A stretch of DNA of 64,000 nt, taken from contig JAJTUP010000015.1 of assembly GCA_021399435.1 (NCBI GenBank), forward strand, positions 1,302,001 to 1,366,000, written 5' to 3'. The notes beneath the pieces were generated by a model. The model did no database searches. It was not told the DNA's origin and saw nothing but the letters and a program-made list of their open reading frames with translations. This stretch comes from Diaporthe sp. PMI_573 (lineage: Eukaryota > Ascomycota > Sordariomycetes > Diaporthales > Diaporthaceae). The translations under genes were made by a program, and so were the position numbers. This document shows positions 23,248 to 34,231 of the stretch, piece by piece. The number at the start of each line of letters is the position of its first letter. Positions within the stretch are counted from its first letter, which is position 1.

Positions 23248-25314
23248 TTACTTTTTGAGCTGGTAGAAGTTTGGCGCATACTCAAGCAGCCAGCCCTTCT
23301 CGATCCTGCAGATATCCCGGATGAACGTTTTGTTGGCTGTCTCCATGACTTCGTGAAAAATAACCCAATCAGCCTTTCGATTAAACATGATGCTGCTCGG
23401 ATGGGCATAGAGGACTGTTCCGCCGTCAATGGTGCGAAACGTGCCATCCGGTACCATTCTCGCCGCCTGGGAAAAATACCCTGTTGTCAGGCAGCGTCTT
23501 ATTTGCTCAGCTTTCCTTGCTAGGTCGTCGTTTGGGGTGTGCTTGACGGCAAGTGACTCTTCCGTGTTGATGCCGAATCGCTCAAGATATCGCTTCAACT
23601 GCGCCCTTATACTGACTGCACGGGTCATGGCCTTGAAGTTGAGGTTGTTGTCATGGCAGAAACGTCCCTCCTTGCGCCCTGTGCTCACAAAGGCCTGGTA
23701 TACATTGAGAAGAGTGAGGTGGTCACCCTCCTCCACTGCGAACTTCCGCCTCGAGCTTTCTAGCTCCTTCTGTCGGTCATAATCATTTTGAACCCACACG
23801 TTACCTCCAATGCTCGTCATCGCTGCTATGGTCAGGATTTCGCTGACGCAGCCGAACAGGTCGGCCGAGAGCAAGGTTTTGGCCATCATGGGCTCTACTG
23901 CCAGTTCTGCCATGCGTATTCCCAGCGGCCTCGTTAACTTGCAGTAGCCATCCAAAGCACCAAGTGAATAAAGTAGCTCCAGTGCCCTGGACATCAACTC
24001 AGCCGGGGGTGGTGTCAAAAAGTCAAAGCGCAGGAAGTTGGTGATTCCGAGAGCCCCAAGCTGCAGTATGAACGGCGCGAGGTTTGATCTCTGGATTTCT
24101 GGTACGTTGGCATTGGGCAAATTCGTGTATGTTTCCTCCTTGTAGAGTCGAAAACATTTTCCAGCTCTTGTCCGACCTGCTCGGCCTGCTCTCTGAGCAG
24201 CTGCTGCCTTGGAGATCGGAACCGCTGTCAGGGTTTCAATGCCGGATAGTGGGTTGAAGGCCCTTTCCTTGACATGTCCACAATCTACAACATAGGTTAT
24301 GCCATCAATAGTGACCGACGCTTCGGCGATGTTCGTCGAAAAGATGACCTTTCTCGTGTTGTCTGGTGCCTGCTCAAAGACATACATTTGTTGTTCTGTC
24401 GAGAGCCCAGCATACAGTGGAAGTGGCAGCAAGACTTGCGATGTCGAGCCTGACTGGGCGGAATGCTCCACGACTGCGTTGACTGCAGACTCGATCTCGT
24501 CCCTTCCTGTCAGAAAGACGAGGATGTCACCTTTTGGCTCTTTAGCGTGGATTTCGAGCACTGTGCTGATGGCCTTTTCAACGTAATTTTCAGCAGGGGA
24601 TTCCAGGTAGAGTATGTCAATGGGGTACGTCCGACCCTCAATACTGATGATCGCACCTGTAACCTGGGGCTGATCCGGGGCGTGCATCTCACCCCGCCTA
24701 GTGAAGAATTCGAGGAACTCTTCAGCTTGAAGAGTGGCGCTGCTTATTATGATTCTCAGTTCTGGGCGTCGCTTGAGGATCTTGTTAAGCAAGCCCAGAA
24801 GAAAATCAGTACTGATGGACCGCTCATGAGCCTCGTCGACCATGATGACGGAGTAACGAGACAAAAGCGGATCAACGAGGGCCTCCCGAATGAGCATTCC
24901 ATCTGTTAGGAATTTGATGCGTGTCGCAGCCGATGAGACATCGTCAAATCGGATGGAGTATCCCACCTCTTTGCCCAACTCACTGCTCGTCTCCTCGGCT
25001 ACCCTGACAGCCACAGTTGTTGCAGCCACGCGGCGAGGCTAGAAAGTCTGGTCAGCAAGCTCTATCTGACAAAGCGACAGGTGTGGGCTCACTTGTGTGA
25101 CGGCAATGACTTTTCCGTTGACGCACCAGCCAGCCTTCTCAAGGAATTGGGGAATCTGCGTCGTCTTCCCACTTCCGGTCTGCCCAACAACAATGGTGAC
25201 TTGACCAGTCTCGACCAGGTAGAGTAGGCTCTGTCGATGCTTCGCTATGGGTAAGAGGGCAGGCGGCTTGTGAAGAGCTGGGATGAAGGATGAACCAAGC
25301 TCGGGCTCTGCCAT
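23248..25314 (-). CDS. dhx35: DEAH-box RNA helicase, DHX35-like
   Basis: An ATP-dependent RNA helicase of the DEAH/RHA group. Human DHX35 is found in catalytic-step spliceosomes, so a splicing role is likely by homology. Exons are 25314-25093 and 25038-23248, giving 670 residues, the usual length. Motifs: Walker A GQTGSGKT (44-51), PRRVAA (motif Ia), DEAH (142-145), SAT (174-176), FLTGRDEIE, STNIAEASVTIDG, and motif VI QRAGRAGRTRAGKCFRLY. HA2/winged-helix and OB-fold regions follow (e.g. PLGIRMAELAVEPMMAKTLL, ADWVIFHEVMETANKTFIRD). The start ATG at 25314 has an excellent context (AACATGG); the in-frame codons upstream begin only with TTG. The intron joins AVTQ|PRRV, exactly in motif Ia. Divergent from the DUF2293 gene. 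Confidence 0.93.
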
Positions 25315-26094
25315 GTTGGTTTGCGCCGGAGCTGTGGGTCCTGAAGGCCACAATCATCGACGCCTGTTGGAAGTGTAGAGAGCGATGAGGGCATCCATGC
25401 AGTTCCAGACATGCATAGCAAAAACCTAGGGTTAGACCCTGGTTCTGCTAGCCATTTGGGTTGCCAGGAATGGCGGCAGAAGCGGATGTGCCCTACGAGG
25501 CCGGGCGCGAGCAGAGGTAGCGTTGAAGCCCGATCCGCCTGACCTGCTTGGCCCATCATCCCACCTCGACTCCTTGAATGGCGGGCGCATCGCTCGTCAC
25601 TGTCAACTAGGCTTCCTTCTCCCACCTTGGAAAACGGTTCCTTTCCACTCCCACACTTCACCAGGCTCCGCCCCCGACAGCCGTGATTGTTGCCCGGATT
25701 CCAGTGACTGTGCACTCGTGTGCTCCTGCGAGTACTTCTCTGCTTGCCTCGTCTGCCCACTTCTCGCACCTCCTTGTGGTTGTGGTCTACGAGGCTTTCC
25801 CGCCTGCAGACTGGGCAGCCCACCTTCCCTGCCTTTCTTTCTCTTGGATTCCGTCCTGCTCTTGGGCTTCTCTGGTTCAGCAAGCCGCGCTTGTTGAACC
25901 TATGCGCGTAAGGAGAGCAACGAAGCGATTGTTTGGTGCTCCTGAGTTTTGTCTAGAGCTCTCCTCGAACACTGTTCGCACACTCGCGATCTTCTTGGTC
26001 GCTCCGAGTCGGTCTTCCTCCTTCTGTTTCCGTTGTCAATATCCTGTTTCCACATTGTGTACCGTCATGGTAAGCTCATGAGCATTCGTTCACC
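25315..26094. promoter_or_regulatory. Divergent promoter of DHX35-like and DUF2293 genes
   Basis: This 780 bp holds both promoters. The right half is pyrimidine-rich on the plus strand, as in fungal 5' leaders. A minimal upstream ORF of four codons (ATG at 26067, stop at 26079-26081) ends 13 nt before the DUF2293 start. Confidence 0.55.
26067..26081 (+). promoter_or_regulatory. Minimal upstream ORF before the DUF2293 gene
   Basis: ATG GTA AGC TCA TGA lies just ahead of the main start codon at 26095. If it is in the mature leader, ribosomes would have to leak past or reinitiate after it, which could dampen translation. Whether it is transcribed is not known. Confidence 0.4.
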
Positions 26095-28857
26095 ATGGGG
26101 AGGGAGAAGAAAACAACGCTGGCGGCCGCGACCGCCGGCAAGACCGCGAAAGAGAGGCATCAGAGAACGGGGAGGGACAACAGCGCCTGGACGGCACCCG
26201 TCCGGACAGACCTGGTTGCCCTCCCGGAGAAGAACATCACATCCAAGCACAAGTCTTACTTCCAGGTTTTCGAGAACCATGATAAGAAGGAGAAAAAACT
26301 CGAGTTCCAGGTATGCGACACCATCGCCATCCCCTCCATTTGACTGCGCAACTCATTTGATGCAGATTACAACTGAGAAGATCCCTCCTCCCGGATTCGA
26401 CTTCGTGCCTATCGGGAACCCCGAGCTCACTCAAGCATGCAAGGAGCTTTCACGGGAACGGGATGCAATGATTTTCATTGTTTGTGTATGTCAAGCCCAG
26501 CTGTTTTGCTCACTACTTGCAGGACCTGTATTTTAACGGCCGAACGCTTTCTCAGACGGCAAAAGATGCCAACGCGAACAAGCTCGCACTTCAGATGAGC
26601 CGCACTGGCCACCATATCAGGCGTACCATTGTCGAAGAGGCGCGTGCTCAGATCGGCGAGGAAGATGCCTCGACTGCCTCGAACTCGGGGGAGCCCGAGC
26701 CGATTCCTGACACCCAGGAGGAGTACAATGCGCAAGCCGACGCTGCGCTGAGGGACCTTTTCCCGCGAATACCGAACACCGACAGGCAGATGATCATCGA
26801 GCATGCCTTCAAGCTGGTCAGTAACATGATTCCCCAACAAGCAAGAATTCACTCCAACATGTCATGGTCTATAGGGCGGGACCTTCCAAGGACAGCCAGT
26901 CGTGGGCATGGTGAAGACATTGCCCCTCTCTCGACGCGTGCAACTCGCCGTTCTAGCCCATATTCGACACAATCATACCCGATATGATCAGCTTCTGAGG
27001 GAGGCTGATTACCAGACCGCCAGAAAAGTCGTCGAGCACCATTGTTTAGATTTCCTCGTCAAGTGGCGAGGGGATGAAGAGACTGGGCGGGATCAGTTTG
27101 ACGAGATTCTGCGCGAGGTAATTGTTCTGTCGGACGATTCAGACGAAGAGTCGGAGGACGATGAGTCCAGCGATGAGGACTTTGTGCGCATCGACACAGT
27201 TCCGAACCCTCAACACGGTTTCGCAGGGTCTCCGAGAGCTGGTAACTCTCCACCTAGGCATGGATACTCGACACGGTCGGGACCGAGCATGGCGCCCTCC
27301 TATAAACACCCGGTCTCATCAGCTGCTGCCAACGGCGCTACCCAACGTACCAAGCCCCAAAGACCTAAGAAGACTAACCGTGGCTTCAAGCGTTACGAGG
27401 CTGTGGCCAAGCGCTGGGAAGAAGCTGTGAATCGCAACCGCTACGCGCAAAAAACTGTTCCAGTCGGACACGCTGCACCTATGGACAGGATGCCCAGCCA
27501 GGGCTCCCGGCGGCTTCCCTCGCTTGAGATCATCTCGCCTGGGCCCAGAGCTGACTCCCCTCGCAACTCATACATGGCTTTGACTCCGTCACATTTCCAT
27601 CGTGGTGGACACAATCAGGGCCAACCGCCCCGCCCAGATGACCGCCTCCCGATTGCTAACCTCGAGCCTCAGCGACCCATGCCCATTCCTATGCCCATGC
27701 CCATGCCCATGCCCATGTCCAGCTATACTGGCCCTCAGTCTGTACCACAAACAGGTTCTCAATCTGTCCCTCCGGAAGCTATGATTGTTGCCAGACGTAT
27801 CACCCGTGTTCCGGTTGGTTCACATCTGCAATCTGGCGCAGCTCCTCAAAGACCTTATCACGAAGAGCTGAAGGACTATCTTGTCCCGTCTATCGAGCCC
27901 GTATCTCCCCACTCGGGACCGGACGTGCCTGTGTTCGTGCGTCAGGTAATCCGTGGAGAACCCAGAGGTCCAGAGCAAGTGCCTCCTGGACGGACCGTAC
28001 TTTTCTCACACCCGCCGCCTCTACAAAGCCACAGAGGGGACTTCAGGTATGACCAGTCGGATTCTGGCAGCAATGACCGACTAGGATCAACAATGCCTTT
28101 ACGAATTGGTGAGCAGCTCGCGACGCAACGCGACTATTACCCTGGACCACCAGCAAACTCGGCAGGCGCAGCGCCTGAGCATGCAAGACGGGTCTATCGA
28201 GTACGAGAACCCATAGAGGACAATCGTCGCTCGCGTGAGCCTCCCGTTATAACCTCGAAACGGGTCTTCCGGGTACACAGAGAAGCTCCTCCTCCAGTGT
28301 CCTGGGAAGCAGATCCGGTTCGGGTGCGGGACTTTAGCCCACCCCGCATGGATCAGTATATTGGGCGCACCTTGCCCTCGGTGAGATATGAGAACACTGA
28401 ACCCCGTCGCATTGTGTATGGAGAAGCCAGCGCTTCTCGGTTTAAGGCCTACGACCAAAGTTCCGTCTCGAGCTCGGCGCAGCTACATAACCGCGAAGAC
28501 CATCGTGCACCATCTCCAGGCTTCCGGCAAGCAAATGCATTCACCCGGCCAGATTCATTTGTTCCTATTCGTCCAACAACAACAACAACAACAACAACAG
28601 CGGTACATCAGGGTCCTCCAGCTCGTCCATCTTTCCACGAAACAAACTCTGCTCACCAAGACGTTGCGGGCTACCATCACAGAGGGCGAGTCAATATCTC
28701 GTATGAATGGTACCATCGTCAACTAACAAAACTGTACAGCCATGCTTATCACGAGACACCACCAAGAACTCAACACGCCCGGACTGGTTCCTCTGATGTT
28801 AAGTACTTGTATGAGCAGCCAGTCCCGAATCGAGATGTTGTCATCATCCGCCAATGA
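26095..28857 (+). CDS. DUF2293 domain protein
   Basis: Exons are 26095-26310, 26366-26485, 26523-26816 and 26875-28857, giving 870 residues. The function of DUF2293 proteins is unknown. The N-terminal third is conserved: KTTLAAATAGKTAKERHQR, NITSKHKSYFQVFEN, ITTEKIPPPGFDFVPIGNPE, the DUF2293 block with FPRIPNTDRQMIIEHAFKL|GGTFQGQPVVGMV, then LSRRVQLAVLAHIRHNHTRYD and VKWRGDEETGRDQFDEILR. The block ends in an acidic stretch (SDDSDEESEDDESSDEDF). The remaining roughly 600 residues are disordered and Pro/Arg/Ser-rich, with a Met-Pro hexanucleotide repeat and an ACA-encoded Thr run. A short 39-nt GTATGA...ACAG segment at 28701-28739 has a CTAAC site but is in frame, so I keep it as coding. The acidic and basic composition hints at a nuclear protein; this is inference. 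Confidence 0.82.
27677..27720 (+). repeat. CCCATG hexanucleotide repeat in coding sequence
   Basis: Tandem CCCATG units encode a Pro-Met alternation (PMPIPMPMPMPMPMSS) in the disordered tail of the DUF2293 protein. The period is a multiple of three, so length changes keep the frame. Confidence 0.85.
28573..28600 (+). repeat. CAA/ACA trinucleotide repeat in coding sequence
   Basis: A run of CAA triplets is read in the ACA phase and gives a polythreonine stretch near the C-terminus of the DUF2293 protein. Confidence 0.85.
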
Positions 28858-29494
28858 CATGGACTATAAGATTTCGGTGAGAGTCTGCGTGTACGCGCGT
28901 CAACAATTCATTGTGAGAAATCTTGAAGTGGTGCAGGAGGGCGATTTCTTGCGACTCTAGGTCGCGGCTATCTCTGGGAAAGGGGTCAAGTGAAGTGAAG
29001 TGTCAATGACGATGTTGTGTGGCCCAGTCGACCGATGAGTCGGCTATCTGTCTTACGTGCATAGCATGGCGTTCTGATTCAGCATTGGCACCAGCCATCC
29101 GGGAGGCATACATGTTCAGGAAGAGGTTTCGTCAGGTTTTCATGCATCAATCAGCATCAAAGGAATCGAATACGGAGTCGCGGCGACTTAGAGGCAAATC
29201 AGTGAAGGGTTCCGTAGTAAGGCATCAAATGTGCATGACCTTGTTTTAAATCTTGATGTAACCATACCCGGAACGTGGTCTGCAGTGGAGAGGTCCAACA
29301 TAGACCACAATACTCCCATGGAACAACAAACGCATGCTCCTAGCTGTCACCAAATGTGCTTCATGGTTTCAATGACATCCATCCATCCAACACCAGATCT
29401 CAAGACGCTGAACTCAAGGACCACCCGCTCTGCTTTCCGCGCAAGCGCATCTCAGATAGCGCAAGCAACGTCTGATGCTGCGAACCGTGAGGTC
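28858..29494. other. Intergenic, convergent 3' regions
   Basis: Lies between the converging DUF2293 and VPS20 genes. Nothing coding-like is seen. Confidence 0.5.
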
Positions 29495-30347
29495 TCATGA
29501 AGCAAGCATGGCTTGTCGTTCCGGTTGCTTCTGTTTCACCCTCGCAGGCTGTGGATCCGGTACGATCTCATGGGCGGGGAGTGCGGTATCTGGGACGTTG
29601 GGCAGCGGCGCCGTCTGTCCCATTTCGGCTTCCATGGCCGCAAGCTCTTCCTCGACCTCGTCCTCATCCTGGTTCGATATTTTACCGCCCAGCATCTCGC
29701 TGACCTCCTGCGGTTTTGTATCCACTGGTCAGCGTGTGAAACTGTCACGTCGGAAGGGGAGTGGCCCCCTGGACCAGAGGGCCCCTTGGAGGAAGCCCCT
29801 CAGATATCTGCGGGCAAACTCACATTCTGATATGCGATCGCGTCGGCCGTCTCACCCATCAGCTTCTCGACGTGCTCTATCCCTCCCATCTCGGCGTGTA
29901 TCTCCTTGAGCACCTTTGTGCCCTGCTGCAGGCCGAACACGACGTCCTTCTGTATCTGGGCGAACTCGACGTTGGCCGTCAGCTTCTCGAGCTGCTCCAG
30001 CTGGCCGTCGGTCTGGGCGAGCAGCGACTCCTGGTACTTCTTGCGGCGCAGGGCGAGCAGCGCGCGCTTCTTGTCGCCCTTGGCCAGCATCTGCTTCGCG
30101 ATCTCGGTCTCGCGGTCGGTGAGGACGGTGATGCGCCGCTGGTACTGGTGCAGCTTGTCGCGCTGGGTTTTGAGGTCAAGGATGGCCCTTTGAGAGAGGG
30201 GAACATTTCGATTAGCCCATGTACTTGTGAGACTGGATGCGCATGCAATCTGGGGAGGGAGAGTCTTTGTGGGATCTGTGGATTCTCGGGGCGCTGGTTG
30301 CTGCCTCACTTGTCCTGGGCCGTGACCCGACTGGAGTTGTTGCCCAT
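29495..30347 (-). CDS. vps20: ESCRT-III subunit Vps20 (CHMP6)
   Basis: A Snf7-family ESCRT-III subunit that nucleates Snf7 filaments on endosomes during multivesicular-body sorting. Exons are 30347-30310, 30187-29824 and 29707-29495, giving 204 residues. The first exon encodes only MGNNSSRVTAQDK; Gly2 with Ser5/Ser6 matches the N-myristoylation signal known for Vps20. The core helices read AILDLKTQRDKLHQYQRRI, RRKKYQESLLAQTDGQLEQL and ANVEFAQIQKDVVFGLQQG, followed by the acidic segment (ISNQDEDEVEEELAAMEAEM) typical of the autoinhibitory C-terminus. Exon joins are phase-consistent (AA|G, then phase 0). The tail contains LPNVPDTALP. The gene pairs functionally with the retromer gene VPS29 elsewhere in the window, but they are far apart. 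Confidence 0.93.
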
Positions 30348-31955
30348 GATCTCGCTTGCAGCATGTACAGGTGCGAACCAGCAGTGTGGATGGCTTGCCG
30401 CTTCTTCCTTGTCGATCTGCCCTGTCAAGTCATGGTGAAGAGTACTTGGAACGGACCAAAACAGGTCGTGAGGGTTTCAACGCCGATAACGTCCCAGACG
30501 TTCCCAGGCTGAGATCATATGGCAGGTCACAGGCCTGCCCAGGGTTGCAGCCAAGCGATCTGCCACTGGAACTGCACTAAGCACCTGCCTCAAGTACCCA
30601 TGTACCTCTGAAAACGTCACATGCGAGACAACCCACGCATCCAGGATTCTCTCGTAGATTCAAGACTTATACATAAGAATTATTTCCGGGGGATCATAGG
30701 TGACATGCAAACGTCAATTATCAGGGGCCTTGAACCCCGCGATCCTGCGACGAGCTCCTGGAACCCTGATGCTAAAACCGCTCGCGGGGAGGCACTGTCA
30801 CCGCCGTGTTCCTCATGCCTACTCAGGCAGGTATTTAGGTAGTTGAGCGCAGCTTCGTCCTCGCGGGTTTCTCAGCGTCATCGAGTACGGCGTCCAATGC
30901 TTGTACTCATGGCTCGCATCTCCATCTCGCTTCCATGGCCGTGTCTCCTTTCCTTCTTGAATGTTGAGTCATGTTTTGGTTTGTGGTGGCGCCAGTTTAG
31001 TAGAACCCACCCCAGACCGCGCGGATTTCGCAAAGACACTGCGGAGACCATGGCTTCCTCTCAAAGGGGCCCCAATTGAGCCATTCTCTTGGGCAATACT
31101 GGCATTTGACAGAAACAAATGTGTGGGAGGAAATCCGTCACGACACGCTCATCGCATCGGGTGGTGTCTTCAAGTGGATGATAGAACGTGGACGAAATTC
31201 TCAGAAAGCTTAAGATCAGAAGTGCGTGAAACAGTGTCAGAGCCTGACCATATTCGCCTTATATGATATCGGGTTATACGCGGAGGAGCTCGATCAATTG
31301 TTCTGTTCTCTGCTTTTTCTAGCAGATTTAGATACACTACCTCGGAAACGCTTTATCTCACAACGCTTCTATCTTCACGCACTTGTCCAAGACAACATGC
31401 ATCTTTCAAGACTATGCCGTCGTCGTCGGCCATGGCAGCGACTCTGTCCGCCATATTTGCCTTGTCCTCGAAGCTTGCCGGCGCTTGCCATTTGACTCTT
31501 TGCTCAAGCCTTCAAAATGTTCCGGACATCAAACAATGTATCGCAATGCCTTTTGGGAAACCGCCCGCGATCTCAATGTCGTGTGATCAAATGGTAGCCT
31601 CCACGACATACTTGGCCAACAAATGGCACATCGATATGCTTTTCGACGGGGTTCTCACTGGTGACGATATCTTCTCTGTCACTTCTCTGATCAGGCAAAG
31701 CTTTGGCGTCCATCGTCATCGAGGCTGCTATTATAGGTGGCTGCGGCCCCATTGTTTGGATTCAGACTGAATGATTTGCCAGTGAAACCCACGGTGGTCA
31801 TACATGATGGAGGAAAGCGTGAGACTAGGAGTATACATGTAAAAGGAAGGAATTCTATCACTGCATTCCTCATATTCCTGATTGAGGTAAGTCCGTATCA
31901 GATATTTTCGACAGACGAGCAGAACACAGCACTACAACAAATGTCGCTGGAGTGA
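30348..31955. other. Gene-poor region upstream of the solo LTR
   Basis: No intact gene that I can support. Two fragments have amino-acid-like sequence: plus-strand 31414-31770 (118 codons) and 31737-31955 (with LPVKPTVVIHDGGKRETRS), the latter ending right before the LTR. They could be decayed exons of a lost gene, but I recognise no family. Confidence 0.4.
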
Positions 31956-31960
31956 GAGTG
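31956..31960 (+). repeat. Left target-site duplication (GAGTG)
   Basis: The five bases GAGTG directly precede the LTR and are repeated exactly after it at 32194-32198, as expected for integrase-made insertion. Confidence 0.85.
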
Positions 31961-32193
31961 TGTCACACGGAAGAGGTCCACCACTATGGTGGAGTACGTT
32001 AGGCAACCAGCGGGCCCTGCGAGCCAGCTGAAGGAATAGGAGCCTCAGGCATCTAGACTCGATGGACTATATATGGCGCGAGTCTAGCATTTGTATCCAG
32101 GGAGGATCCTTGAACCTCAAGGATCCCTTAGACCCCCTTAGAGATTATCGTTGAAATACCACAAGCCCTACACACACACTAGCCCTTGTAACA
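31961..32193. mobile_element. Solo LTR of a retrotransposon
   Basis: A 233 bp element with terminal TG...CA. Its ends form an imperfect inverted repeat: TGTCACACGG at the left and the complement of CCTTGTAACA (TGTTACAAGG) at the right, 8 of 10 matching. It is flanked by identical GAGTG 5 bp duplications. Inside are a TATA-like box (32068-32074) bracketed by an inverted repeat CTAGACTCG/CGAGTCTAG (32053-32061, 32079-32087), and a perfect 10-bp-stem hairpin at 32104-32126. There is no coding region or second LTR next to it, so it is most simply a solo LTR left by recombination between two LTRs. The short size and 5 bp duplication fit Ty1/copia or a small gypsy type; the superfamily is not decided by what is visible. 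Confidence 0.85.
32104..32126. terminator. Perfect hairpin inside the LTR
   Basis: GGATCCTTGA and TCAAGGATCC form a perfect 10 bp stem with a 3-nt loop (ACC). Within an LTR such a hairpin may mark the R region or RNA 3' processing; that role is inference. Confidence 0.5.
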
Positions 32194-32198
32194 GAGTG
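32194..32198 (+). repeat. Right target-site duplication (GAGTG)
   Basis: An exact copy of the five bases preceding the LTR at 31956-31960. Confidence 0.85.
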
Positions 32199-33941
32199 TA
32201 CCTAATTATGGAACGACCCATCACAAATCATCTTCATCGCTTCATTTTGCAAGCAGACTAGGAATTAAGACGCTTCACAGCTGAATTGTCCCTAAATTTT
32301 AACATTTTACTGCTTATTCTGTTCAGAACGAAGACTTGTGATGAGATATCCACTCGTATATTGAAGTCTGATGTACTTCCTTCGCAACATGGTCCCTCTT
32401 CATATCATCTACGTCTTCGTTTGAGAATTCACGTAGGCCATGCGAAAAGTACATAGCGATCGATCATGCCGCATCAATGCATGCTTAGGAAACGCTTGCC
32501 AAACACTGATCCTTCGCTTGGCCATCTATCACCCACAGAGACACGAAGAATCTGAGGTATTTATATCACTTCAAAGGGAAAACGCCCAGGAGCAACCGAA
32601 GACGAGGCGAAAGGGAGCATTCAACAGACTCTCGCAGACCCAGAATTAGAAACAGCGGAAATACCTTCATTTTACTCAGGAGTTGTCCCAAGATATTGTT
32701 AGGCCATCCAAGGTCGATCCTCCGTGTTGCGGCCTCGGAATGACTAGAGATAACAGAGAACAAAGGACACCTTTGCTCAGCAACAGGAGGGTAATCGATG
32801 TGGATGTGCGCGTTCTTGCACCTGGAGAACCACATGTACGTACCTCGTCGTACAGCATCTTGTGGATAAATTGAGTCATGGACCAACTAGCATGACCATG
32901 ACGGTCCTCGCAAAGTGCGGAGCGTGGATATGCTGGGGATTTAGGGTTTGAAGCCACGGCGATGTGAGATCTCGTGTGATCTCGACCTGGCGAGAGTCGT
33001 GCTTCAGCGCCGAGAAGCTAAAATGGATCCACCATTTGACATACACAAAACATGCCTTGAGATTCCCCAGATTAAAGGTGGGGAGGCAGCCTCACGCATG
33101 TGGTGTGGCCGTCATGCCGAGCGTTCCGACAGCTGGGAGACCGAAAAGCCGACTCAGCTACTGCTCCGCCGCCGGGCTGTGGGGTCGGATTTGAACGGGG
33201 AGTCCTATTGTCGGGACCCGTCGAAGCCATCACCAAGAAGCTTGGCGCGGCGGTGTGGCCTTCCAGCGCATAGTCAGGTTGCTGTTGATTAATGGGGCCG
33301 TAGCATTGAGTCTTGCATGTTTGCTACATTTAGATCAGAGTGACAGATACAAAACAATAAATATTGGTATAACAAATACTAGCAGACGAGCCTTGCTAGG
33401 GATTAACGCACCACTTAGGTACAACTCGCCTCACCGATGGATAAGTACTCAAACTAGGTTATGGGCCCATTTCCCTTTTTAAAGCATCCCCACTGTTTTG
33501 CAGTTCGTTGAAGATAGGGCTGGATTTAAGGTTCACGGTCTAGTTCTGTCTTGTATACAGAGATGGTGAAGACAGCGTTGATCACAATACAACGTGACTC
33601 GGAAGCTTGGCACCGACTACACAACACCAACCCGAAGACCTCAGAACACCAAAATCGAGTGAGATATTCGAGTCAAGCGGCTCGCGCCCAGCTTTTCGGC
33701 AGCATGACCAGCAAGTGTCGGGCTCGCCGTGTCTCCCGAATGATCGACGGCATTCAGGGCCGTCACCAGGATCAGCAACCCAGAGCAGTGGCGGCGGAAA
33801 GGTATATAAGTAGCAAGACGAGTGCTGTCGAAGGTTGGGATTTTGTTCATCATCATCATCACCATCATCACACTCCAACAACTCCAACACTTCACACAAT
33901 CGTTTTATACAAACACCAACAACAACCGACACTCTTTCAAG
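32199..33941. other. AT-leaning gene-poor region and promoter of the secreted-protein gene
   Basis: No gene is supported up to the TATA box at 33803. Parts (about 33270-33500) are richer in A and T than the genic regions. The last part holds the leader of the small secreted protein, with a CAT/CAC trinucleotide repeat at about 33847-33873. Confidence 0.45.
33803..33810 (+). promoter_or_regulatory. TATA box of the small secreted protein gene
   Basis: TATATAAG lies 132 bp upstream of the start codon at 33942, followed by a plausible A/C-rich leader. A clean TATA box is unusual among the genes here and is typical of strongly regulated genes. Confidence 0.6.
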
Positions 33942-34231
33942 ATGCAGTTCCTCGCTATCGTCTCCCTCGCCCTTGCCGGCCTCGCCTCTGCCGCTTCCAT
34001 CCCTGAGAAGCGTGCCTCCACTCCTCCTGGCTGCGCTTCGGCCTACTACAACGATGGCTCTGACGGTTCTACCGGTGGCTGGGGCTGCAATGGCAGCAAC
34101 GAATGGGGCCACTGCACCGGCTACTACTGGAAGGAGTCTGCTCCTTACTGGTCTGTAAGTAAAAGATTTGTACCCAAGCCGCGACAGAGAGAGATATTAA
34201 CAAATGGTCCCTCAATTAGTGCATTGTCTAA
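33942..34231 (+). CDS. Small secreted cysteine-containing protein, effector-like
   Basis: Exons are 33942-34154 and 34220-34231, giving 74 residues. The N-terminus MQFLAIVSLALAGLASA is a clear signal peptide, followed by a short propeptide ending in a Kex2-type Lys-Arg (ASIPEKR). The predicted mature part, about 50 residues, is rich in Gly, Tyr, Trp and Ser with cysteines at GCAS, WGCN and GHCT. The last exon is only TGC ATT GTC TAA and supplies the fourth Cys, giving an even number for two disulfides; this supports the intron (GTAAGT donor, TTAACA branch site, ATTAG acceptor). No family is recognised. Secretion, small size and isolation in a gene-poor stretch near a retroelement fit an effector, hydrophobin-unrelated surface protein or antimicrobial peptide; all are inference. 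A TATA box is present upstream. Confidence 0.78.

Noticed and set aside
25315..25353. N-terminal extension of the helicase from a TTG codon
   Set aside because: Not an ATG; the ATG at 25314 has a strong context and the usual N-terminus.
28701..28739. Possible last intron in the DUF2293 gene
   Set aside because: It has a donor, branch site and acceptor but only 39 nt, shorter than every other intron here, and is in frame without stops. Kept as coding.
33160..33235. tRNA-like segment with GGATTTGAAC on the plus strand
   Set aside because: The surrounding bases do not form a T-arm stem or an acceptor stem, so it is not a tRNA.
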